NCBI GenBank assembly: GCA_016741945.1
Contig: JACVCQ010000211.1
Location: forward strand, 1 to 5,378
Direction: 5' to 3'
DNA length: 5,378 bases
Source: Chitinophagaceae bacterium
GTDB lineage: Bacteria; Bacteroidota; Bacteroidia; Chitinophagales; Chitinophagaceae
Made by a program: the position numbers and the translations under genes. The notes beneath the pieces were generated by a model. That model did not search any database, was not told where the DNA came from, and saw nothing but the letters and a program-made list of their open reading frames with translations. Of the stretch, positions 1 through 5,378 are shown piece after piece (within the stretch, counting starts at the first letter, position 1; each line of letters begins with the position of its first letter).

Positions 1-58
1 AAACATACCAAATGCATTTTGAGCGAAAGAATTAGGATCCGTGTTTGCCGAGAAACCC
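1..58 (-). pseudogene. Probable out-of-frame continuation of the exported-protein gene, cut by the window edge
   Basis: On the minus strand, the frame shifted by +1 relative to the gene starting at 349 is open from about position 60 to base 1 and encodes GFSANTDPNSFAQNAFGMF. The original frame gives only LGKHGS and then a stop. Removing one base from the G3T3 run (58-53) joins the two as NCGFSANTDPN. I infer that this is the 3' part of the same gene, displaced by a one-base insertion or a sequencing error. The overlap of open frames is short, so chance is possible. The gene continues beyond the window. Confidence 0.4.
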
Positions 59-349
59 ACAATTGAGAAATGACCCTCCCGGTATGAGCCCCAACACGTG
101 TTTAAAATTAATGGAAATGGTATTGGTAGATCCCATTAAAGAACCACGTGGTTGATATCCGGTACTCGCTCGATTTCTACTGAAAAAAAGAAAAGGTGTT
201 GACTGATTCTCTTTATGCTTGAGATACTTGAACCACATCAAATCAACACCACTTCTTTCAGTTCCTCCATATAATTCAACAGACTGTGCTGTGGTATTTT
301 CAATACCTACAATCCATACCACAGCACATAGCATCCATCTGAACAACAT
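32..349 (-). CDS. Exported protein of unknown function, apparently frameshifted
   Basis: Function unknown. The ATG at 349-347 begins a protein with a clear signal peptide (residues 1-22, hydrophobic core followed by TTAQ), so the product is probably periplasmic or outer-membrane associated. The mature part starts SVELYGG and contains PFLFFSRNRAS (52-62) and GSTNTISINF (73-82). From memory, this resembles a family of Bacteroidota hypothetical proteins that are distinctly longer than 105 residues; I could not verify this. The frame stops at 34-32, but the +1 frame is open from before that point to the window edge and reads SANTDPNSFAQNAFGMF, which continues SFLNCGF sensibly. One extra base in the GGGTTT run at 58-53 would explain the break. 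The gene lies 7 bp downstream of the DJ-1/hydrolase gene and probably shares its transcript. No convincing Shine-Dalgarno sequence precedes the start. The open frame is certain; the completeness of the gene is doubtful. Confidence 0.6.
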   Translation of the reverse strand: MLFRWMLCAVVWIVGIENTTAQSVELYGGTERSGVDLMWFKYLKHKENQSTPFLFFSRNRASTGYQPRGSLMGSTNTISINFKHVLGLIPGGSFLNCGFLGKHGS

Positions 350-356
350 GGGTCAC

Positions 357-1865
357 TTATTTGAATTGTATAAGCTTCTGTAAAAATTCATTGGGCTTCA
401 CCACAAATGGTAAATGTGATGTTTCCATGTCCACTACTTTTTTAATCGTTCCATTTGCTTTAATCATTTGTTGTTGTAACTGATATGGAACTGCATTGTC
501 TTGTTGGGTACTGATATAATATTTAGGAATTTTTGAGAAGGCATCATTCAATTTCACTTTATCATTGAAGCCTTTCACAGGTTCAGCTCGGTGATATTTG
601 ATCAATGTTTCTTTCATGTCAGTAGAACAATCTGCACAAACTACTTGCGGTATCGCTTCTTTTTTTACTGAGATCAATGAATAGTCTTTGTTGAATTCAA
701 AAATGTCAATGGCTTTGTTACCATAAAATTTATTGTTGATCAATTGTACACTCTCTCCATCTTTGGGTAAGTAAGCTGCTACATAAACCAGCTTATCAAT
801 TTTCTCCGGCATCTGTGCGGCTACTTGCGATATAATAACTCCGGCCATTGAATGTCCAACCAGTGTAACTTTCCCCTTGTATCGACTGATGGCTGCTGTT
901 ACTGTTTTCACATACTCATTCAAACCAATACCAACACCATATGTATTGTCTGCACCATGTGCAGGTAAATTCACCACTTCCACATTGGCATGCACTGCTA
1001 ATTGATTTCTGATGGCACCCCAGGCACTCTCATCAGCCCAGGCACCATGCACCAGCACATAAGTAGGATATCGTTTTTTGTCTTCCGCCAATGCTTGTAC
1101 CACCAATCTGGCTGCAAGTTCTCCCGAGTTTTGTTGCTGACCGGTGATCAAATTCCCATCTCTCACAGCATGGGCATCAAACATTTTAGCGACTTCAAAT
1201 TTTGTATTCGATATTTTTCTTGCTTCATCTTCAATGCGGAATGGCTGAATCTTCATGCCTACATAAGCATCTGCATAATTTTCTTCGTTATTAGCAAAAC
1301 CCGTCCACCGTTTTCCTTCAGCGATATATTTACCATTATTCAGTTTTGCATCCAATAACACAACGGTACCATGACAAATAGCCGCTGTTGGTTTTCCGGT
1401 TTGATAAAATGCTGCAAAAAAAGAACTGATCTGAGGATTCTTGTACCAAGTGTACATAGGTCCCTGTCCACCACACAAGAAAATGGCTTTGTAATCATTC
1501 GGATTTACTTCGGCAAGCTTCAATGTATTTTTAGTCAAAGCCATTTTCGATGGATCTTTTTTGAATCCTAGTGAGATGTAATCAAACGCAGCATACTTGG
1601 CTGCATCTTCCGGATCACTGAATCCATCAAATTGTAATTCACCGCCATCCAAGCTGGCAATGTCAACAGAGTATCCGGCTTCTGAAAATACCCAGTACGG
1701 GTGTGTGAGTTCTGCATACCAAACACCAATAGGCCATCCGGTCGTTTTTGAAATACTGGGGTTACTGGCAATCATTAAAATTTTACCATTGTTGCCTGCA
1801 TTGTGTTGTGCAAGTGTAATGTTGGTGGCAAGAGCCAACCCTATAAGCAGTACTATTTTTTTCAT
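357..1865 (-). CDS. Exported fusion of a DJ-1/PfpI (Hsp31-like) domain with an alpha/beta hydrolase
   Basis: This 502-residue protein has a signal peptide (1-20, MKKIVLLIGLALATNITLAQ), so it should act in the periplasm or outside the cell. Residues about 28-260 form a DJ-1/PfpI domain of the Hsp31-like type. It has the nucleophile elbow AICHG (Cys164, His165), the conserved acid in WYAELTHP (Glu52) and the CGGQGP loop (131-136). Family members act as glyoxalase III/deglycase-like enzymes, chaperones or proteins of unknown activity. Residues about 266-502 form an alpha/beta hydrolase resembling the methylesterase/hydroxynitrile lyase group. It has the oxyanion-hole motif HGAW (273-276), the nucleophile motif GHSMAG (Ser339), probable acid Asp456 and base His484. 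A CxxC pair (Cys410, Cys413) lies in the cap region. Both active sites look intact. The ATG at 1865 is chosen because the signal peptide follows directly. The gene leads a two-gene operon and is divergent from an HxlR regulator. Substrates are unknown; an ester or lactone for the hydrolase is inference. Confidence 0.93.
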   Translation of the reverse strand: MKKIVLLIGLALATNITLAQHNAGNNGKILMIASNPSISKTTGWPIGVWYAELTHPYWVFSEAGYSVDIASLDGGELQFDGFSDPEDAAKYAAFDYISLGFKKDPSKMALTKNTLKLAEVNPNDYKAIFLCGGQGPMYTWYKNPQISSFFAAFYQTGKPTAAICHGTVVLLDAKLNNGKYIAEGKRWTGFANNEENYADAYVGMKIQPFRIEDEARKISNTKFEVAKMFDAHAVRDGNLITGQQQNSGELAARLVVQALAEDKKRYPTYVLVHGAWADESAWGAIRNQLAVHANVEVVNLPAHGADNTYGVGIGLNEYVKTVTAAISRYKGKVTLVGHSMAGVIISQVAAQMPEKIDKLVYVAAYLPKDGESVQLINNKFYGNKAIDIFEFNKDYSLISVKKEAIPQVVCADCSTDMKETLIKYHRAEPVKGFNDKVKLNDAFSKIPKYYISTQQDNAVPYQLQQQMIKANGTIKKVVDMETSHLPFVVKPNEFLQKLIQFK

Positions 1866-1880
1866 CGGTTTATTTTTACC

Positions 1881-1913
1881 TCACAAATTTGAATACTGTA
1901 CCTACATTTGTGA
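1881..1913. promoter_or_regulatory. Inverted repeat TCACAAAT-N17-ATTTGTGA, candidate operator
   Basis: The arms at 1881-1888 and 1906-1913 are perfect 8-bp complements separated by 17 bp. The centre-to-centre spacing of 25 bp is about two and a half helical turns. The site lies 15 bp upstream of the fusion gene ATG, overlapping where its core promoter or leader should be, so a protein bound here could block that gene. The plus-strand TACATTTG promoter-like element overlaps the right arm. The repeat is seen; its binding protein is not known. Confidence 0.35.
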
Positions 1914-1926
1914 TCATATATACTAA

Positions 1927-1941
1927 TATGTATGATACATA
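1927..1941. promoter_or_regulatory. Palindrome TATGTAT-G-ATACATA, candidate HxlR operator
   Basis: A perfect 15-bp palindrome with 7-bp arms around G1934, 38 bp upstream of the HxlR start and 61 bp upstream of the fusion gene start. HxlR-family dimers generally bind short AT-rich dyads between divergent genes, so this is a natural operator candidate. AT-rich DNA yields such palindromes by chance more readily than mixed sequence, so confidence is moderate to low. Confidence 0.4.
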
Positions 1942-1979
1942 CTTTTATGAAAGTAATTTGATAATCAATACTATACGAT

Positions 1980-2327
1980 ATGCCCGATTTTATTTATAAC
2001 GGTAGAGTTTACTATAATCCGGTTCAATTGGTGATGGAACAGATTGGAGGAACCTGGAAAGCTCCGATCCTATGGCGATTGAACAACCAAGTCATGCGCT
2101 ATAGTGAATTGCGCAAAGACATTCCACATATCTCCGATAAAATGCTCACTACACAGCTAAGGGAATTAGAATCGGACGGATATATAGCACGTAAAGTTTT
2201 TCCTGTAGTGCCACCCAGAACAGAATATTCATTAACAGAAAAAGGAAAAGACATGATGCAGTTGATCACTGTTATCAGAAATTATGGACTCAAAATGATC
2301 GATGAACATCAACGATCAGCAACTTAA
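1980..2327 (+). CDS. HxlR-family winged-helix transcriptional regulator without cysteines
   Basis: This 115-residue protein has the normal length of a single-domain HxlR (DUF24/MarR-like) regulator. The family signatures are all present: IGGTWKAPILWRL (22-34), RYSELRKDIPHISDKMLTTQLRELESDGYI (40-69, containing the recognition helix) and the wing VVPPRTEYSLTEKG (76-89). It should bind a palindromic operator as a dimer. The usual N-terminal CPV motif is replaced by NPV (Asn13), and the protein contains no cysteine, which rules out the thiol-redox sensing known for YodB, HypR and QorR. It may instead bind a ligand directly. The gene is divergent from the DJ-1/hydrolase fusion, which is its likely target together with itself. 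The ATG at 1980 has no evident Shine-Dalgarno sequence, as is common in Bacteroidota. Family assignment is secure; the inducer is unknown. Confidence 0.93.
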   Translation: MPDFIYNGRVYYNPVQLVMEQIGGTWKAPILWRLNNQVMRYSELRKDIPHISDKMLTTQLRELESDGYIARKVFPVVPPRTEYSLTEKGKDMMQLITVIRNYGLKMIDEHQRSAT

Positions 2328-2348
2328 TGTCATTAAACTGTCATGAAA

Positions 2349-2385
2349 AAAGCAGGTCAGCAAGATTTTCATAACCTGCTGCTTT
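2349..2385 (+). repeat. Hairpin-forming inverted repeat downstream of the HxlR gene
   Basis: AGCAGGT (2351-2357) pairs with ACCTGCT (2374-2380) across a 16-nt loop. An alternative register pairs AAAGCAG (2349-2355) with CTGCTTT (2379-2385). It begins about 20 bp after the regulator's stop codon but lacks a following T-run, so it is at best a weak terminator or a 3'-end protecting hairpin. Confidence 0.3.
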
Positions 2386-2397
2386 CCATCAGGTGAA

Positions 2398-2436
2398 TCG
2401 CTACAATGCTTGCTATCATTGAAACAGCGAGTTTTT
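2398..2436 (+). terminator. Probable intrinsic terminator after the HxlR gene
   Basis: A two-part stem: TCGCT (2398-2402) pairs with AGCGA (2426-2430), and inside it CAATG (2404-2408) pairs with CATTG (2417-2421), closing an 8-nt loop. The internal loop is asymmetric (1 nt against 4 nt). G plus five T residues (2432-2436) follow directly. It would end the regulator transcript about 100 bp after its stop codon and isolate the receptor gene from read-through. The stem is imperfect, so termination may be partial. Confidence 0.45.
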
Positions 2437-2547
2437 CATGTTTAAACTAAAACTTATTTTTCTGCATTTCGTCAATCGCTTTTCTTTTCTCGTAAGTATA
2501 TATGGTTGATTTCAAAACAACTTGCAACCCGATTTAAAAAGAAAACG

Positions 2548-4791
2548 ATGAATAGATGGATGACAGCCCTTGTATTAGGGACTTTAAGCGTAACAGCAAC
2601 AAATGCACAGGAAAAAGAAAGCCGAACCAAGACAGACAGTTCTTTCTTTCATGCAAAGTTCCTACCGGATATTACTTTGGTAGGCAGATATACCAAAGCC
2701 GATATCCATTTCCTACCAGAAATTGTAGGTACGAATATCAATGCCGGTAAAAAGAATGCCTTGATCATGATGGACAATGTGCAAGGCAATGTAGTCACCA
2801 ATACCATGCGTCAGGTAATGGCCAAAGTACCGGGTATTCAGATCTGGGAAAGTGATCCAAGTGGTATTCAAATTGGTATTGCTGCACGTGGTTTGAGTCC
2901 GAACCGTAGCTGGGAGTTCAACATACGCCAGAATGGATATGATATCAGTAGTGATCCTTTTGGTTATCCGGAAGCTTATTATACTCCTCAGTTAAATTCT
3001 GTTCAAAGAGTGCAAGTACTGCGCGGTGCCGCCAGTTTGCAATACGGACCACAGTTTGGCGGTATGGTGAACTTTATTATGAAAGATGGTAGCGAAATCA
3101 ATAAACCTTTTCAATATGAATCGCAACAAACCGCAGGAAGTTTTGGTCTGTTCAATTCATACAATGCTATTGGTGGTGAAAACGGTAAAACACATTACTA
3201 TGCATTCTGGGATCATCGCAGAGGTGATGGATTTCGTGAGAACAGTGGATTCAAAGTGAATACTGCTTTTGGAAATTTTTCCTGGAACATCCATAAAAAA
3301 TTAAAAATAGGATTAGAAATTACACACTTTGATTACTTGAGTCAGCAACCCGGTGGACTCACCGATGCACAATTTGCACAAGATCCTTACAAAAGTTTGC
3401 GCCAGCGAAATTGGTTTGAAGTAAAATGGAATATGGCTGCTTTGAATCTTGATTATACCATCAGTGATAAGAGCAGATTGAATGTTAAAACCTTTGCGAT
3501 GACAGGTGATCGTAACAGCATTGGTTTTATGCAAACACCGAATATTGCTGATACCATCAATGCTTCAACACTTCGTTATAATAACCGCAGGGTAGATATT
3601 GATCAGTATAGAAACTTTGGAATAGAAGCCCGTTATATTACCGATTATCAGATCGGTAAAATGAGGAACACATTATCTGCAGGTATTCGTTATTTCAGAG
3701 GGAATACCGATCGTTTCCAAAATGGAAGAGGTGATACAGGTTCTGATTTCAATTTGAATACCTCAGATCCTTTTCCAACAGATCTCAGTTTCATTACCAA
3801 TAACACTGCCTTTTTTGCCGAGAACATGTTCAGAATTGGCGATAAGCTATTGATCATACCGGGTGTACGTGTAGAAAATATTCAGAATGAAGCAGACGGT
3901 AGAGTTGGACTCTCCGGAAATACTGAAGTAAAAATCAATAATCAAAACAGAACCCGTCGATTTGTATTACCGGGTGTGGGTGCTGAGTATCATATTGGTC
4001 AGACAGAAATTTATGCCAACTACTCACAAGCCTATCGTCCGGTATTGTTCAGTGATTTAACCGGTAATCCTACTACTGATGTGATTGATCAGAATTTGAA
4101 AGATGCAAAAGGGTATAATATTGATTTGGGTTATCGGGGTCGTATCAAAGAATATTTGTTCTTTGATGTAAGCGGATACTTATTGCAATACAATAACCGA
4201 ATTGGATTGATCGCTCAACAAAGATTGGATGGTAGTTTTTATAATCTTCGTACCAATGTAGGTAATAGTCGTAGCAGAGGTGTGGAAGCATTGGTAGAGT
4301 TCAATGCTTTCAAAGCCTTGGGCGTAAAACCAGTTTTCGGAAGCCTGAATTTCTTTGCTTCATTGGCATTCATCAATGCGCAGTATGATAATCTTCGTGT
4401 TATTACACGTCAGGGTAATACTCTGGTGGAGTCTAACTTGAAAAATAAACGAGTAGAAAATGCGCCTGAAAGAATTTATCGTACGGGTGTTACTTACATC
4501 AGAAAACAATTGACAGTTACTGCTCAATACAGTCATGTATCAGAAGCATATAGTGATGCGAACAATACTGTTACGCCTACTGCCAATGGCGTAAACGGAT
4601 TGATTCCTGCTTATGATTTAGTAGACATCAGCGGTACTTATAAATTCACTGAGAAATTTTTTGTGAAGGTTGGGATTAATAATCTCTTGGGTGAAAAATA
4701 TTTTACCAGAAGAGCCGGCGGTTATCCGGGTCCAGGATTGATGGCGGCTGAACCCAGGAATTTCTTTATGACAGTTGGAATCAAACTCTAA
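2548..4791 (+). CDS. FecA-like TonB-dependent outer-membrane receptor
   Basis: A 747-residue outer-membrane receptor, probably importing a ferric chelate with energy from TonB-ExbBD. The ATG at 2548 is preferred over an in-frame TTG at 2506 because a signal peptide starts there (1-21, MNRWMTALVLGTLSVTATNAQ); the 14 extra residues would place a charged, non-signal stretch in front. The plug domain lies at about 60-176. It carries RGLSPNRSWEFN (114-125), RQNGYDISSDPFGYPEAYY and YGPQFGGMVNF (166-176), which closely match the FecA ferric-citrate receptor plug. The rest is a beta barrel with alternating strands and NNLLGEKYF near the end. There is no FecA-type N-terminal signalling (STN) domain and no CarboxypepD-like domain. 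The last residue is Leu (VGIKL) rather than the usual aromatic. No FecI/FecR-like or transporter genes are adjacent here. TAA is followed at once by TAG. The class is secure; ferric citrate as substrate is inferred from plug similarity only. Confidence 0.92.
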   Translation: MNRWMTALVLGTLSVTATNAQEKESRTKTDSSFFHAKFLPDITLVGRYTKADIHFLPEIVGTNINAGKKNALIMMDNVQGNVVTNTMRQVMAKVPGIQIWESDPSGIQIGIAARGLSPNRSWEFNIRQNGYDISSDPFGYPEAYYTPQLNSVQRVQVLRGAASLQYGPQFGGMVNFIMKDGSEINKPFQYESQQTAGSFGLFNSYNAIGGENGKTHYYAFWDHRRGDGFRENSGFKVNTAFGNFSWNIHKKLKIGLEITHFDYLSQQPGGLTDAQFAQDPYKSLRQRNWFEVKWNMAALNLDYTISDKSRLNVKTFAMTGDRNSIGFMQTPNIADTINASTLRYNNRRVDIDQYRNFGIEARYITDYQIGKMRNTLSAGIRYFRGNTDRFQNGRGDTGSDFNLNTSDPFPTDLSFITNNTAFFAENMFRIGDKLLIIPGVRVENIQNEADGRVGLSGNTEVKINNQNRTRRFVLPGVGAEYHIGQTEIYANYSQAYRPVLFSDLTGNPTTDVIDQNLKDAKGYNIDLGYRGRIKEYLFFDVSGYLLQYNNRIGLIAQQRLDGSFYNLRTNVGNSRSRGVEALVEFNAFKALGVKPVFGSLNFFASLAFINAQYDNLRVITRQGNTLVESNLKNKRVENAPERIYRTGVTYIRKQLTVTAQYSHVSEAYSDANNTVTPTANGVNGLIPAYDLVDISGTYKFTEKFFVKVGINNLLGEKYFTRRAGGYPGPGLMAAEPRNFFMTVGIKL

Positions 4792-4795
4792 TAGC

Positions 4796-4826
4796 AAAAA
4801 GCTCCGAATAAAATTCGGAGCTTTTT
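4796..4826. terminator. Strong bidirectional intrinsic terminator between convergent genes
   Basis: A 14-bp perfect stem: AAAAAGCTCCGAAT (4796-4809) pairs with ATTCGGAGCTTTTT (4813-4826) across an AAA loop. Seven T residues (4822-4828) follow on the plus strand, and the A-run gives a five-T tract on the minus strand, so it can end both the receptor and the acetyltransferase transcripts. It starts 4 bp after the receptor stop. The acetyltransferase stop codon (4829-4827) lies at the end of the T tract. Confidence 0.93.
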
Positions 4827-5378
4827 TTATGCTTCATTCTTTTTGAATATCGCGAAATAAATATCAGCTCTGATTTCAAATCCCAACTTTTCATACAGTT
4901 TGATGGCGCCAATATTGTCTTGTTTAACATGTAGAAAAGGTGTTTTGTCAGCTTCGTAAATACAGGAACAAACCCGTTGTGTAAGTGATGCAGCATATCC
5001 TTTTCCCAGATGTGCGGGGTCAGTACAGATAGCACTTACTTCTGTGAAATCAGTTGTTTGTAAGCGTTGTCCGGCCATCGAAATCAGTCGTCCGCCATCA
5101 AATATGCCATAATAATTACCGAATTCGATGGTACGGTTACCAAAAGGACCGGGTTTGGTTTTTGCGGTTAGTTCCAGCATTTGAGGAACATCTTCATTCG
5201 TTAGTTTTCTGGTAATAGTATGATGTGCATGTTGTGATGCTACTTTTTTACTAGCCACCATTTGATACAAGGGCAATGTCAATTGTACATGCATCGTATC
5301 AGGTATGGCTATTTCTCTGGCAATGAGTACAAAGAAAGATCGATCTGCGGGCAGTTCTTTTTCCAATACATCATGATC
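4827..5378 (-). CDS. GNAT-family N-acetyltransferase, 5' end beyond the window
   Basis: This is the C-terminal 183 residues of an acetyl-CoA-dependent N-acetyltransferase, presumably cytoplasmic. The GNAT fold occupies roughly the last 130 residues. It includes KPGPFGNRTIEFGNYYG, the beta-strand FTEVSAICTDP, the acetyl-CoA pyrophosphate-binding loop HLGKGYA, and the C-terminal TPFLHVKQDNIGAIKLYEKLGF, typical of FR47-like GNATs. The frame stays open to the last base (DHDVLEKELPADRS...), and the first in-frame start-like codon inside the window is a TTG at 5366. Related proteins, as I recall them, carry a further N-terminal segment, so the true start is very probably outside the window. The acceptor substrate is unknown. 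The gene is convergent with the receptor and shares its terminator; nothing ties the two functionally. Confidence 0.88.
   Translation of the reverse strand, partial: DHDVLEKELPADRSFFVLIAREIAIPDTMHVQLTLPLYQMVASKKVASQHAHHTITRKLTNEDVPQMLELTAKTKPGPFGNRTIEFGNYYGIFDGGRLISMAGQRLQTTDFTEVSAICTDPAHLGKGYAASLTQRVCSCIYEADKTPFLHVKQDNIGAIKLYEKLGFEIRADIYFAIFKKNEA

Larger units (their letters stand above)
1866..1979. promoter_or_regulatory. Divergent promoter region shared by the fusion gene and the HxlR gene
   Basis: This 114-bp AT-rich gap separates two divergent starts (1865 on minus, 1980 on plus) and must hold both promoters. On the plus strand TACATTTG (1903-1910) fits the Bacteroidota -7 consensus TAnnTTTG, but no TTTG sits about 19-21 bp upstream of it. 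On the minus strand CAAATTTG (1891-1884) is a one-mismatch -7 candidate, also without a good -33 element. Two inverted repeats in the region are listed separately. Regulation of both genes by the HxlR protein from here is inferred from the arrangement. Confidence 0.6.

Noticed and set aside
53..58. Programmed ribosomal frameshift at GGGTTT in the exported-protein gene
   Set aside because: The needed shift is +1, while the heptamer G-GGT-TTC would suit a -1 slip in a different register. No stimulatory structure or Shine-Dalgarno-like element is apparent. A one-base indel or sequencing error is simpler.
1002..1926. Several plus-strand open frames of 66-118 codons opposite the fusion gene
   Set aside because: They run antisense to a well-supported two-domain enzyme and have compositions typical of shadow frames, with no motif or start signal.
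2497..2504. TATATATG as a -7 promoter element for the receptor gene
   Set aside because: It fits TAnnTTTG with one mismatch and is well placed, but no TTTG or TTG lies about 19-21 bp upstream; in AT-rich DNA this is too weak to list.
2506..2547. In-frame TTG upstream of the receptor ATG that would add 14 residues
   Set aside because: The added stretch is lysine/arginine-rich and would sit ahead of a complete signal peptide that begins exactly at the ATG at 2548.
2328..2547. Riboswitch or Fur box upstream of the receptor
   Set aside because: I find no cobalamin-box-like conserved core, no Fur-type GATAAT repeats, and only the two hairpins already listed.
4781..5035. Open frame of 84 codons antisense-frame to the acetyltransferase
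   Set aside because: It lies entirely on the terminator and the GNAT gene in another frame of the same strand, has no recognisable domain, and the GNAT frame is clearly the coding one.

Overview
The window looks like chromosomal DNA from a Bacteroidota bacterium, most likely a Chitinophagaceae-type genome, though the family is a guess. The reasons are: AT-rich coding DNA, exported proteins whose signal peptides end in Ala-Gln, start codons without a good Shine-Dalgarno sequence, and a FecA-type TonB-dependent receptor with close Bacteroidota flavour. I see no mobile element, CRISPR array, tRNA or rRNA, and no gene-free stretch longer than about 220 bases.

Left part (1-1979). Two minus-strand genes lie 7 bp apart and look like one operon. 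The promoter-proximal gene (357-1865) encodes an exported two-domain protein: an Hsp31-like DJ-1/PfpI domain fused to a serine alpha/beta hydrolase. The next gene (from 349 leftwards) is a small exported protein of unknown function. Its reading frame breaks near position 55 and resumes in another frame up to the window edge. A 114-bp divergent region (1866-1979) with two inverted repeats separates the operon from a plus-strand HxlR-family regulator (1980-2327), the obvious candidate controller of the fusion gene. The regulator has no cysteine at all, so it cannot sense thiol stress the way YodB or HypR do.

Right part (2328-5378). A 220-bp gap with a probable terminator follows the regulator. 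Then comes a FecA-like outer-membrane receptor (2548-4791), probably for a ferric chelate. No FecI/FecR-type regulators and no inner-membrane transporter are present in the window. A strong bidirectional terminator (4796-4826) lies between the receptor and a convergent GNAT acetyltransferase (4827 to beyond the right edge), which is cut by the window end.

The most interesting unit is the HxlR / DJ-1-hydrolase fusion / small exported protein cluster, a plausible small-molecule or electrophile response module acting outside the cytoplasm. Its substrate cannot be read from the sequence.
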